Shown here: positions 43,298-51,661 of the stretch, piece by piece
How positions within the stretch are numbered: the first letter of the stretch is position 1
Layout: every line of letters begins with the position of its first letter
Source: Mycetocola zhadangensis
GTDB taxonomy: Bacteria; Actinomycetota; Actinomycetes; Actinomycetales; Microbacteriaceae
Length of the DNA stretch: 64,000 bases
Assembly (NCBI RefSeq): GCF_003668565.1
Contig: NZ_RCWJ01000001.1
Coordinates: forward strand, 1,240,001 to 1,304,000
Direction: 5' to 3'
Notes under the pieces: generated by a model
What the model was told of the DNA's origin: nothing
The model's database searches: none
The model's input: only the letters and a program-made list of their open reading frames with translations
Program-made: the position numbers and the translations under genes

Positions 43298-44122
43298 GTG
43301 AACGTTCTCGTCGGCTTTGCTGTCGTGATCGCGATCACCGCTGTCACCGTCACCGCAATGTTGCTCGTCCGCAGACGTGCTCCGTCTGGCAGCTATTTCA
43401 GTGATGGCGACCGGGCATCCGGGGTTTTCGGCGTGCTGGCCACCGGCTTTTCTGTGCTCCTTGGTTTCATAATTGTGATCGCCTTTCAGTCTTATGACGA
43501 ATCGCGGGCGGGAGCAGAGGCGGAGGCCGCGATCGTGGCTCAGCAGGTCCAGACCGCCCAATTCTTACCAGCGGACGCTGCTGAGGATCTGACCGGTCAA
43601 CTCGTCTGTTACGCGCGTTCGGTGATCGGCCCTCAATGGGATGCCTTGGAGCGGGGGCAATTGAGTGAGTCCATTAACCCCTGGGGCGGGCAGATGTACC
43701 TCACTATCAAGGCGGTTGATCCGGAAACCCCCGTCGAGCAGTCAGCTTACGACCGATGGATGGATCAGACGGGAGAACGAGAACAGGCGCGACTCGATCG
43801 AATACACGCGGCTGGAGGACTCATCCCTTTACCTCTGTGGATCGCTCTTTTCACAATCTTTGCCGCAATCCTTGTCTATATGTTGTTCTTCGCCGATCCG
43901 GACGAGGGACCGGCAACCCAAGGCATGCTGATGGGGAGCGTCACTCTGACCATCAGCACCCTTCTGGTACTTCTTGTCTTCTTCAATAATCCGCACGGCC
44001 CGGGTGTCGGACAGCTCCGTCCGACAGCGATGGAGCGCGCAACCCGGATCATCGACGCCGAGCTCGACTTTGTCGGGCTGAACCTGAACCCACCATGTGA
44101 CAGCAATGGCATCGCGCGCTGA
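43298..44122 (+). CDS. DUF4239/bestrophin-like membrane protein
   Basis: 274 residues with membrane segments at both ends (VLVGFAVVIAITAVTVTAMLLV, FGVLATGFSVLLGFIIVIAF, then two near residue 180). The central soluble region and VQTAQFLPADAAEDLTGQLVCYARSVI are typical of DUF4239 (bestrophin-like). The GTG at 43298 has AAGGAGGAG upstream, a strong RBS. It overlaps the gene at 44106 and sits under operator G. The function is unknown; it may be an anion channel. Confidence 0.7.
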   Translation: MNVLVGFAVVIAITAVTVTAMLLVRRRAPSGSYFSDGDRASGVFGVLATGFSVLLGFIIVIAFQSYDESRAGAEAEAAIVAQQVQTAQFLPADAAEDLTGQLVCYARSVIGPQWDALERGQLSESINPWGGQMYLTIKAVDPETPVEQSAYDRWMDQTGEREQARLDRIHAAGGLIPLPLWIALFTIFAAILVYMLFFADPDEGPATQGMLMGSVTLTISTLLVLLVFFNNPHGPGVGQLRPTAMERATRIIDAELDFVGLNLNPPCDSNGIAR

Positions 44123-44753
44123 TCAAGGGGCTGCCAGCCAGGACCGCCTCGAACTGCTTGTCACCGTGCTCCTCGTGGTCGCAGCCGTTGCCACATCGTG
44201 GAGTAGCTACCAGGCGACTCGATGGCACGGCGAGCAGGCGCAGGCGACAAGCCGCACGAATGCCATCCGAATCGACGCCGCTCGCTCGTCGAGCCTTGCT
44301 GAAGCTCAGACTGAGGTGGACGTGGCTACTTTCATCGCGTGGGCTGACGCAGATCAGAGCGGCGACGCCTCGCTCGCCACCTTCTACACCGAGCGATTTC
44401 GTCCCGAGTTCACGGTGGCATTCAATGCGTGGATCGCGACGGAGCCGTTCACGGACCCGAAAGCGCCGGAGACTCCGTTCACCATGGCGGAGTATCAGGT
44501 CGAATCGAAGAATGAGGCAGCTCGGCTCGACGACAAAGCGGAGGAATCCGCGGCTGAAGTTCGTCGTGACATCCAACGGGCAAGCAACTACGTACTCTCA
44601 GTCGTCCTGTACGCCGTAGTTCTGTTCTTCGCCGGTATCAGCACCAAGTTCAGCAGCCGGCGACTTCGCGCCGTCATGCTCCTCTCCGGTCTCGCGGTGC
44701 TCGTGGGCGCGCTGATCTGGGTTGCCACCTTCCCCGTGAGCATCGGCCTGTGA
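44106..44753 (+). CDS. Membrane protein of the DUF4239 unit (DUF4337-like)
   Basis: About 215 residues with an N-terminal membrane helix (ELLVTVLLVVAAVATSWSSYQATRW), a long soluble helical region (SKNEAARLDDKAEESAAEVRRDIQRAS) and two C-terminal helices. The SSYQATRWHGEQA pattern recalls DUF4337. ATG 44106 is chosen; GTG 44097 is possible. It overlaps the DUF4239 gene by 17 nt, so both are in one transcript. Confidence 0.65.
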   Translation: MASRADQGAASQDRLELLVTVLLVVAAVATSWSSYQATRWHGEQAQATSRTNAIRIDAARSSSLAEAQTEVDVATFIAWADADQSGDASLATFYTERFRPEFTVAFNAWIATEPFTDPKAPETPFTMAEYQVESKNEAARLDDKAEESAAEVRRDIQRASNYVLSVVLYAVVLFFAGISTKFSSRRLRAVMLLSGLAVLVGALIWVATFPVSIGL

Positions 44754-44832
44754 TGCCCCGGGAACCGCGCTGAACTCGCCGCCACCGGTCTGGCGAACTT
44801 CGGCACGGTCGACTGCGTTTGCCTCCGACGGG

Positions 44833-46374
44833 TCAGTCCCCGCCAGCGATGAACGCTTCGAGCTTCGCGACCGCTTGATCAATGCCGAATGTCGCGGCTT
44901 TCTGCCGGGGAGGAAACTCCTCGAACGTTGTCAGGAACCGAGATATGAGAGCTTGGGAAGCGAGAATCAGATAGGCATTCTCGAGGATCCAGTTGTAGTA
45001 CGTGTTCGAGGTTACGTCTGCGCGCTCGAACGGGTCGGTACGCAGGTTGTAGAGCTTCGGCACCCGCAAGGTGACAAATGGGTCCGCCCATACCGCAAGT
45101 GTCCCCGCCGTGCGTTGCTCCATAAAGACGACCTTCCAATTGTCAAAGCGAAGTGCAAGAACGTCGCCGTCGTCCGAGAAGTACACAAGACCTTTCCGAG
45201 GGCTCTCTTCCTCTTCCCCGGTCAGATAGGGCAACAAGTTGTAACCGTCGATGTGGACCTTGAAAGTGGCGTCGCCGATGGCTTTACCCGCCTTCAGCTC
45301 CTCGACAGTAGTTGTGTCCCCTGCCGCGGCGAGGAACGTGGGCAACCAGTCGTGGTGCTGCACGATCTCGTTTGACACTGTTCCGGCGGGGATGTGACCT
45401 GGCCATCGCACCATTTCCGGGACACGGAAGGCGCCCTCCCAGTTTGTGTTCTTTTCGCTGCGAAACGGAGTCATTCCTGCATCGGGCCAGCTATTCATAT
45501 GCGGCCCATTGTCGGTGGAGTAGATCACAATGGTGTCGTCCGCGATGCCAAGCTCGTCCAGTTGATCAAGGAGATCCCCAACGAGCGCGTCGTGATCGAT
45601 CATCGTGTCGTGATACTCGGACTGCCACCGACCGGCTTGACCAACACTCTCGGGCTTGGGATGTGTCCTGAAATGCATGTGTGTGGTGTTCATCCACACG
45701 AAGAACGGCGTGTCCGAGCTGACCTGACGACTGATGAAGTCTTGAGCGGCCGCCGCGAACTCCTCGTCGATCGTCTCCATCCGCTTCTTGGTCAGCGCGC
45801 CGGTGTCCTCGATTCGTTGCTTGCCCCGGCGGCCGTATCGTCCGTCCTCCGTGTCGTCATCCTCGTCGGTCGCCCACGAGCGGATGACCCCGCGCGGACG
45901 AGCGTGCGCGTTGAAGTCAGGGAAATCCCTCTCGGAGGGCCAATTCACCGCCTCCGGCTCCTCCTCCGCATTCAGGTGGTACAGATTGCCGTAGAACTCG
46001 TCGAACCCATGCACGGTGGGAAGATATTCGTTCTTGTCACCGAGGTGGTTTTTGCCGAACTGTCCGGTTGCGTATCCGAGCGGTTTCAGCACTTCAGCAA
46101 TTGTCGGGTCCTCGGGCTGAAGGCCGACGTCGGCCCCGGGCATGCCAACTTTGCTCAACCCGGTCCTGAATACGCTCTGCCCGGTGATGAACGAACTCCG
46201 CCCAGCGGTGCAGCTTTGCTCGCCGTACGAATCGGTGAACCGCATTCCTTCCTCAGCAATGCGGTCGATGTTCGGCGTCCGATACCCCATCAGCCCGTCG
46301 CTGTAGCAACTCAGATTTGTGATTCCGATGTCATCTCCCCAGATGACCAGAATGTTCGGCTTCCCGTTGGGCAT
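44833..46374 (-). CDS. Type I sulfatase (arylsulfatase family)
   Basis: 513 residues. The active-site motif is SYGEQSCTAGRSSFITGQS: C55-T-A-G-R, the C-x-A-x-R form in which Cys becomes formylglycine. Metal ligands are in LVIWGDDIGIT and IYSTDNGPHMNSW. No signal peptide is visible. It hydrolyses a sulfate ester; the substrate is unknown. GGAGGAG precedes the ATG. Operator H is 85 nt upstream. The FGE at 23689 is the likely activator. Convergent with the DUF4337-like gene. Confidence 0.9.
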   Translation of the reverse strand: MPNGKPNILVIWGDDIGITNLSCYSDGLMGYRTPNIDRIAEEGMRFTDSYGEQSCTAGRSSFITGQSVFRTGLSKVGMPGADVGLQPEDPTIAEVLKPLGYATGQFGKNHLGDKNEYLPTVHGFDEFYGNLYHLNAEEEPEAVNWPSERDFPDFNAHARPRGVIRSWATDEDDDTEDGRYGRRGKQRIEDTGALTKKRMETIDEEFAAAAQDFISRQVSSDTPFFVWMNTTHMHFRTHPKPESVGQAGRWQSEYHDTMIDHDALVGDLLDQLDELGIADDTIVIYSTDNGPHMNSWPDAGMTPFRSEKNTNWEGAFRVPEMVRWPGHIPAGTVSNEIVQHHDWLPTFLAAAGDTTTVEELKAGKAIGDATFKVHIDGYNLLPYLTGEEEESPRKGLVYFSDDGDVLALRFDNWKVVFMEQRTAGTLAVWADPFVTLRVPKLYNLRTDPFERADVTSNTYYNWILENAYLILASQALISRFLTTFEEFPPRQKAATFGIDQAVAKLEAFIAGGD

Positions 46375-46459
46375 CGTGCGCTCCTCCGACTTGAAACGTC
46401 GACGCCTTCACCGGCGCGACCTGAATACTCGACCCTGTCACCGGACTTGGCGTTGTGTA

Positions 46460-46476
46460 TCACCCGCATCGGGTGA
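46460..46476. promoter_or_regulatory. TCAYCC-N5-GGRTGA operator, site H (sulfatase)
   Basis: TCACCCG-CAT-CGGGTGA is a palindrome with 7-bp arms that matches the consensus exactly. It is 85 nt upstream of the sulfatase gene start. Confidence 0.7.
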
Positions 46477-46558
46477 ACGTAGGCAAGAACGGCTGATTGA
46501 ACACGGTTCCAGAGCCAAGACCAGCCGGGAGGGTGAGCGCCAAACCGGGTCGCTGGCT

Positions 46559-48082
46559 CTATGGCGATCCCGCTTCGACGGGACCCGCGTGCTTCCCATC
46601 CTGGGACGGCGTGGCGGACGTCGGCAGTGTATGACTGACGGATGCCGCGGCTGACGCTGCGTCGTAGAGAGTTCCCACGGCCGCGCGGTGACGACCCATG
46701 ACAACAGCCATCAACACGCCCGCGAGGCTGAAGATCGCCATCACCCATGATGCTCGGGACAGACCATCGGCGAGCGCCTCCGCCGTCTCGGCACCGGCCG
46801 CCGTCTTCGACGCGATCACAGAACCATAGATCGACGCGGCGAGCGCCGTTGCCACCGCCGCTCCCACGTAACGAGCCATGTTGGACACACCGGAAGCCTC
46901 CCCCACCTGATTGGCCGGAACCGACGCCGTTGCCGCCGACGATGCCGGCCCGTTGGAAAGCCCCATGCCAACGGCAACGGCGATCAGCGGCAGGACAAAG
47001 ATGGCATAGCTCCAGTTCGTCTGCGTGAAGCCGATGATCGCGAACCCGACAGCCGTAATGGCAAAGCCAGCACCGACCACCTGTCGACCACCGAACCGGG
47101 CAGCCAGCCGAGGAACGAGAGGTGCGACGATGACCAGCCCGACCGTGGCCGGAAGAGTCGCCAGTCCGGCCTGGAACGAGTCGAAGCCAAGGCTCGCCGG
47201 ATCCTGGAAGTACAAACTCAGCAGGTACATCAGCGCGTTGATGGTGCCCGCACCGATCAGGATCGCCACGGTCGATCCCACCAGCACCCGGTTGCGAAGC
47301 AGAGCGAGATCAAGCAACGGCACCTTCACGCGGCGTTCAACGGCCACGAACGCAATGCCAGCCACCACCCCGAATGCCAGCGAACCCAGCGTCGCCAGCG
47401 AGGTCCACCCCCACTCGGCGCCCTTGCTCATCGCAAGGATGATCGGACCAAGCGTCAACGCGACGAGGATCGTGCCTGCGAAGTCGATGGAGTGCGATCG
47501 GTTGGGGTCACGCGACTCGGCAACCGACATCGCGGTGATCACGATGCAGACGACACCAACCACTGCGTCAACCCAGAAGAGCCCCTGCCAGCCGGTTGTG
47601 CCCACAAGCAGCCCGCCAACCAGCGGCCCGGCAGCCGCACCGACCGCCGCCGCAGCTCCCCAGAGCGACACCGCACGCAATTGCGCCTGTTGCCCCTTAT
47701 TGGCCACGGTCAAGAGGCTCAGCCCGCAGGCCAGGATCGTCGCACCGGCAGCCCCCTGAATCATCCGACCAGCGATCACCATGCCACCGGTCGTCCCCAG
47801 AGCGATAAACACGCAGGAGGCGACGAAGAGCAGCAGGCCCAGTTGGAATATCCGCCGACGACCGAACACATCGCCCAGAGATCCGGAGGTAATGATGACA
47901 GCCGCACCAACCAACGAATACCCGGTGACAGCCCACTGAAGATCGGTCACCGACATCCCGGTATCCTCACTGATCGCAGGCAGCAGGATGCTCACCGCCG
48001 ACGTGTTCGCGTTCACCACGAGAGTCGAGAGACAGGTGGCGATCAGAACGCCGCGCGTTCGGGCGACGGTCTCTGTACTCAT
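46559..48082 (-). CDS. MFS multidrug transporter (DHA2-type)
   Basis: 507 residues with about 14 membrane segments. The N-terminal LSTLVVNANTSAVSILLPAISEDTGMSVTDLQWAVTGYSLVGAAVIITSGSLGDVFGRRRIF contains the MFS motif A (GSLGDVFGRRRIF), and the repeated layout is DHA2 (14-TMS). It exports drugs or metabolites with protons. AAAGAGG precedes the ATG. No regulator is adjacent. Confidence 0.85.
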   Translation of the reverse strand: MSTETVARTRGVLIATCLSTLVVNANTSAVSILLPAISEDTGMSVTDLQWAVTGYSLVGAAVIITSGSLGDVFGRRRIFQLGLLLFVASCVFIALGTTGGMVIAGRMIQGAAGATILACGLSLLTVANKGQQAQLRAVSLWGAAAAVGAAAGPLVGGLLVGTTGWQGLFWVDAVVGVVCIVITAMSVAESRDPNRSHSIDFAGTILVALTLGPIILAMSKGAEWGWTSLATLGSLAFGVVAGIAFVAVERRVKVPLLDLALLRNRVLVGSTVAILIGAGTINALMYLLSLYFQDPASLGFDSFQAGLATLPATVGLVIVAPLVPRLAARFGGRQVVGAGFAITAVGFAIIGFTQTNWSYAIFVLPLIAVAVGMGLSNGPASSAATASVPANQVGEASGVSNMARYVGAAVATALAASIYGSVIASKTAAGAETAEALADGLSRASWVMAIFSLAGVLMAVVMGRHRAAVGTLYDAASAAASVSHTLPTSATPSQDGKHAGPVEAGSP

Positions 48083-48141
48083 GAGAACCTCTTTCGTGAT
48101 TCACGATCAGCGACCGCCAGCGCGACGGTCCGGGTGCGTTT

Positions 48142-48339
48142 TCAATCAAATGCAGAGAGCGGATGCTGTACGGTCGCGGCTTCGTGGACCGCCTTCGATG
48201 GGCGAAGGCGCACGCTCGCAACCCGCGAAAGGGCCGCGAAGGTCGAGGATGATTCGCCGATCCGTGTCGTCGACGACGACGCGGCTCGAGCTCCGGGTGG
48301 AGGAACGACTCCCCCGGACTTCGAATCCACAGCCGGCAT
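48142..48339 (-). CDS. Doubtful small ORF below operator I
   Basis: A 65-codon frame from ATG 48339 with GAGGAG upstream. The product is low-complexity at first (PPPGARAASSSTTRIGESSS) and has no recognised domain. Its third-position G+C, counted by eye, is about 65%, lower than in nearby genes. Its only support is the RBS and the position 104 nt from operator I. It may not be real. Confidence 0.25.
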   Translation of the reverse strand: MPAVDSKSGGVVPPPGARAASSSTTRIGESSSTFAALSRVASVRLRPSKAVHEAATVQHPLSAFD

Positions 48340-48443
48340 TCTCACTCCTCGTCGGTTCCGAACCACAGTGTGAAGCGCCCAGAGCTGACGCCCGGGCTAC
48401 GTGCTTCTGCTGACAGCGTGCTCTCCGCGAACAGATCGTCGCC

Positions 48444-48460
48444 TCACCCCTGCCGGGTGA
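48444..48460. promoter_or_regulatory. TCAYCC-N5-GGRTGA operator, site I
   Basis: TCACCC-CTGCC-GGGTGA is an exact match to the consensus. The nearest starts are the doubtful ORF (48339, minus, 104 nt) and the hydrolase (48641, plus, 180 nt). The controlled gene is unclear. Confidence 0.65.
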
Positions 48461-48565
48461 TTGCACCTGCGGGCGGGGCTTTACGCGAAAACGGGTTGAT
48501 CCATGTGCGCGGAGTTGATGGGCATAGGCGTCGGCACCGACTTCGCTTCAATCAGTACAAATGAC

Positions 48566-48618
48566 CACTATCAACGTAGTGATTGTGGTTGTAGAGTGAG
48601 AGCACTATAAACATAGTG
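48566..48618. promoter_or_regulatory. Tandem CACTAT-type palindromes upstream of the hydrolase
   Basis: Two inverted repeats: 48566-48581 (CACTA-TCAACG-TAGTG) and 48603-48618 (CACTAT-AAAC-ATAGTG). Both are 16 bp with a common CACTATNAACRTAGTG form. A similar site sits upstream of HxlR (25219). They lie 22-75 nt before the hydrolase ATG. Confidence 0.65.
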
Positions 48619-48640
48619 TTCACCGAAGAGGAGGTGCGAA

Positions 48641-49543
48641 ATGACCACCACGATGGCAGCGAAACCTGCGATGCCCATGGTCGCCGACGTCGAGCACACA
48701 TTCATAGATCTGGCGGACGGGCGCATGCATGTCGCGACCCTGGGATCGGGCGACCCCGTGCTGCTGCTGGCTGGATTCGGTCAGACGTGGTGGGAGTGGC
48801 GCGATCTCATGCCCGCGCTGGCCTCTGCGGGCTATCAGGCAATTGCCCCGGATCTGCGGGGCGACGGCTGGACTGATCTGCCAGCCAGCGCTATCACACG
48901 CACTCGCCGCGAAGAAGACGTCATCGCGCTACTCGACACGCTGCAGCTTGACTCGGTGCGACTCGTGAGCCACGACATCGGCTCGATCACGGCGTTCCAG
49001 CTCACCTTGGACTTCCCCGATCGATTCACCGCGCAGGTGCTGCTGGCCGTTCCGCCTCCACAAATGAAGTTCTCACTCTCTCTTATGCCGGGTATGCGTC
49101 ATCTCTGGCACCAGGAAGTGATCCCCATTCCGGGACTCGGACCCGCTCTTCTGCGTGGGGGACGATTACCCCGCAGGCTGTTCTCGAACTTCTCGGCGCG
49201 ACCAATGGATCCCGAGGTCGTGAACCTTGCCGTCGAGATTCTCGGGGACCCGGAGATTTCAGAAGCCTCGGCATTGTTGTGTCGGCGGATGGTGCTCACG
49301 GAACTCGTGCGAATCGTTCGGGGAGCGTACCGGAACGAGAGATTCGCGATGCCGACCCTCTTCGTCTTCGGCACCGAGGACATCGTGTTTCCTCCACAGA
49401 TCGCCCGGAAGGTGTTCGAGAACCCAGAGACCATCGGCGCCGACGTCCGACTCGCGCTCATCGACGGGGCCGCGCACTACATCATTGACGAAAATCCGGA
49501 TGCCACGGTACCCGTGATCGTAGATTTCCTCGCGTCGGTGTGA
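48641..49543 (+). CDS. Alpha/beta hydrolase (epoxide-hydrolase/haloalkane-type)
   Basis: 300 residues, cytoplasmic. The N-terminal HTFIDLADGRMHVATLGSGDPVLLLAGFGQTWWEWRDLMPALASAGYQAIAPDLRGDGWTDLP is typical of the epoxide-hydrolase-like branch. The elbow is LVSHDIGSITAFQLT (S-H-D-I-G, nucleophile Asp in this branch), and the catalytic His is in DGAAHYIIDENPD. AGAGGAGGTG precedes the ATG. Two palindromes lie upstream, so it is probably repressed and induced by a small molecule. Confidence 0.8.
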   Translation: MTTTMAAKPAMPMVADVEHTFIDLADGRMHVATLGSGDPVLLLAGFGQTWWEWRDLMPALASAGYQAIAPDLRGDGWTDLPASAITRTRREEDVIALLDTLQLDSVRLVSHDIGSITAFQLTLDFPDRFTAQVLLAVPPPQMKFSLSLMPGMRHLWHQEVIPIPGLGPALLRGGRLPRRLFSNFSARPMDPEVVNLAVEILGDPEISEASALLCRRMVLTELVRIVRGAYRNERFAMPTLFVFGTEDIVFPPQIARKVFENPETIGADVRLALIDGAAHYIIDENPDATVPVIVDFLASV

Positions 49544-50058
49544 CCGGCGAGATTATTTGCGGCGAAGGGCGCGTCCCGGACGATCAGAGCGAACCGGAAT
49601 CAACCTCGGATACTCAAACGACAACCAAGTAAGTCCCGCAAACCCATGAGTTTCCGAGACGTTGTGATCGGGCCGACATGATTTGAACCCGCGACCCCTT
49701 GGAGGTTATTTCCTAAACTCTGGTTTTACCGAAAATCGCCGAAAACTGGCGGATTCCCTTGTGTTTACAGGGAACCGGGCGGTTCGCTGCCTCCAATTGT
49801 ACGCGGTCAATTCGGGTCAGATGAAGTTGAATTAGATGACTAAATGATGACCATTTGAGCCCCTTTTGGCGGCACTCCGAGCCCTCCAAACGATTCTCCC
49901 CGTGCCGCCGCGTGTCATCGAGCATGGCTGTGCTGGCGCTCGATCTGCGGCCTGATTTGCATCACGACGGCGTTACAAACGGGCAGCCATTTGGGGCGTC
50001 GATGAGAAAGGTAAGACGGGTGAGAAGCCTTCCACTTGCCGTGGGCGGCGATTGCCAG
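49544..50058. other. 515-nt junction region at the island edge
   Basis: It holds the tRNA 3'-end remnant (49665-49702) and a hairpin TTCCCT (49754-49759)/AGGGAA (49769-49774). I see no gene. The A+T content rises here compared with the DNA to the left, consistent with a boundary of acquired DNA. Confidence 0.45.
49665..49702 (-). repeat. Degenerate tRNA 3'-end (possible integration-site remnant)
   Basis: On the minus strand this reads like a tRNA variable loop, T-arm and acceptor end (AAGGGGTCGCGGG-TTCAAAT-CATGT-CGGCCCGA). The T-stem cannot pair (GCGGG against CATGT), so it is not a working tRNA. Such fragments are left at one end of elements that integrate into tRNA genes. The operon to the right may be the integrated part. 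No integrase is visible in the window. Confidence 0.5.
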
Positions 50059-51657
50059 CTAGGCACGCGGCTGGCAGGTGCACCCGAACCCGATGTCTCC
50101 AAGGCGCGCTGCGCTGACCTTTCCACAGCGGCGGCACCGCGTGTGGTGAGGATCATCCCTGTACGAGGGAGCTGTCAAAGGGCCAAGGTAGTCGAAACCC
50201 TGTTCTTCGATGAACGATTTGGCTTCCTCGTAAAGCACCGGCGTTAGGTCGGCCCACTCCCCCTGCATTCGGCGGCTATCCGCTGCCCAGCTACGCCAGA
50301 AACACGCACGGCAGGTTGGCTCTCCCCAACCATTCTTCTCCAACGTGTAGTTGAAGCGATAGTGCGCCTCAACGCTGCACGTCCGGCACTCGGTTAACTG
50401 CCAATCATCAGCGTGCGTGAACGACTCCAACGGACGCAACCCACCCTTGCGCTGAATGTCTTCTATGTGGCCGGCGCACCACGTCGGTTTAGTCCGGGTC
50501 TTGAATGCTGCCACGGCTCCGCAACCGTCGATCGAACAGGTCTGATCGGTCGGGACGGGGATCCGTCGAAGTGGCTTGGGCGGTCTAACGACCTGCGGTT
50601 GAGCTGCCAGCGGTGAGGCGCGCTCAGTAAGCGGTAGTCCTCGCAGACGACTTGGTACTTCGGTGTCTGAGTGGGAGCCCGCATCCGGCTGAGCGACACT
50701 GCAATTAACAAGAACCTCGGCACCATCAAGCATGTTGCCATCGAGGCAGCGCAGGAAGTCATCCTCCGTCATCACCTCAATCTTTTGACCCTTGTCCTGC
50801 AATTCAAATACCTTGCGCGCCTTGCCCGTAAGATTCGAGCCAGGACGCAACACAGCCGGGTTCATGTCGCCGACAACGAGGACATTCGTTCGCTTCGTCG
50901 TGTCGTTCTGGGGAATCGCACCAACCTTGGCGAACTCCTGTCGGGCAATATCGCGAGTCATCGACATCAGAGTGCCCGTAAACACGACGACTCGTCCGTA
51001 CAGATATCCGCCCGGATCCGCTTCAGCATTGACTTCAATTGGGGTGAAGCTACGGCCGCTAGACGAAGCCGCGGTACTCCCCCGGTAAATGCCGCTACCC
51101 ATTCGCCCGACACCCACACCGACCGAAGCGGCAAGCTCCTCGAGGTCGGCAACTCCCTGCTTGGCCGCGAGCCGCGCGACAATCTCGACGACCGCGTTCG
51201 CGTCCGCAAGAGCATCGTGGTGATCATCCAGCAAAAAGCCCAGCGACTCGGCCACGAACGGCAACCGGTAAGTGGGCAGAGCCAGAGCGCGTCGGGCCAT
51301 GACGAGCGTGCACAGGAAGTTCATCTCCGGCCACTCGATACCGTCCAGTGCGCAGGCGTACCGGATTACACCGGTGTCGAATCCGGCGTTGTGAGCCACA
51401 ACGACATCGTCACCGATGAAACTGACGATGTACGGGAGGATGTCTTTCCACCGAGGGGCGTCCGCCACCATGTCGGCGGTGATTCCATGAATGGCGATAT
51501 TCCAGGCGTCGAACCACTCAGCACCCTCGGGCGGCCGGATCAACCAGTGGCGTTCGTCCACGGCCTGGCCATCGCGGACACGGACGAGGCCGACCGAGCA
51601 CGGTGATCCTCTGTAAGAGTTAGCCGTTTCGAAATCGATCGCAGTGTAGTCGAGCAT
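50059..51657 (-). CDS. DEDDh exonuclease-BRCT-zinc-finger protein
   Basis: About 532 residues. Residues ~1-170: DEDDh exonuclease (YTAIDFETANS, VVAHNAGFDTGVIRYACAL, HDALADANAVV). Residues ~225-310: BRCT (VVFTGTLMSMTRDIARQEFAKVGA...NVLVVGD). C-terminal ~150 residues: two or three zinc sites (CSIDGCGAVAAFKTR...WCAGH; CRTCSVE...CRACFW; CRRCGKVSA...CTC). Acts on DNA, probably 3'-5' trimming with zinc-guided binding. Start ATG 51657 (GTG 51669 possible), 4 nt after the helicase stop. Confidence 0.8.
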   Translation of the reverse strand: MLDYTAIDFETANSYRGSPCSVGLVRVRDGQAVDERHWLIRPPEGAEWFDAWNIAIHGITADMVADAPRWKDILPYIVSFIGDDVVVAHNAGFDTGVIRYACALDGIEWPEMNFLCTLVMARRALALPTYRLPFVAESLGFLLDDHHDALADANAVVEIVARLAAKQGVADLEELAASVGVGVGRMGSGIYRGSTAASSSGRSFTPIEVNAEADPGGYLYGRVVVFTGTLMSMTRDIARQEFAKVGAIPQNDTTKRTNVLVVGDMNPAVLRPGSNLTGKARKVFELQDKGQKIEVMTEDDFLRCLDGNMLDGAEVLVNCSVAQPDAGSHSDTEVPSRLRGLPLTERASPLAAQPQVVRPPKPLRRIPVPTDQTCSIDGCGAVAAFKTRTKPTWCAGHIEDIQRKGGLRPLESFTHADDWQLTECRTCSVEAHYRFNYTLEKNGWGEPTCRACFWRSWAADSRRMQGEWADLTPVLYEEAKSFIEEQGFDYLGPLTAPSYRDDPHHTRCRRCGKVSAARLGDIGFGCTCQPRA

Positions 51658-51661
51658 TCGG

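Larger units (their letters stand above)
48083..48640. other. 558-nt region with operator I and tandem palindromes
   Basis: The divergent region between the MFS gene (minus) and the hydrolase gene (plus). It holds operator I (48444-48460), a doubtful small ORF (48142-48339) and two CACTAT/ATAGTG palindromes (48566-48618). No other gene is evident. Confidence 0.5.

Noticed and set aside
45394-46476. Plus-strand frame opposite the sulfatase
   Set aside because: Runs through the sulfatase and operator H; no domain; no RBS.
49665-49702. Functional tRNA gene
   Set aside because: Only the 3' end is recognisable and the T-stem cannot pair.
50671-51606. Plus-strand frame opposite the DEDDh-BRCT gene
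   Set aside because: Antisense composition; the minus-strand product has clear catalytic motifs.
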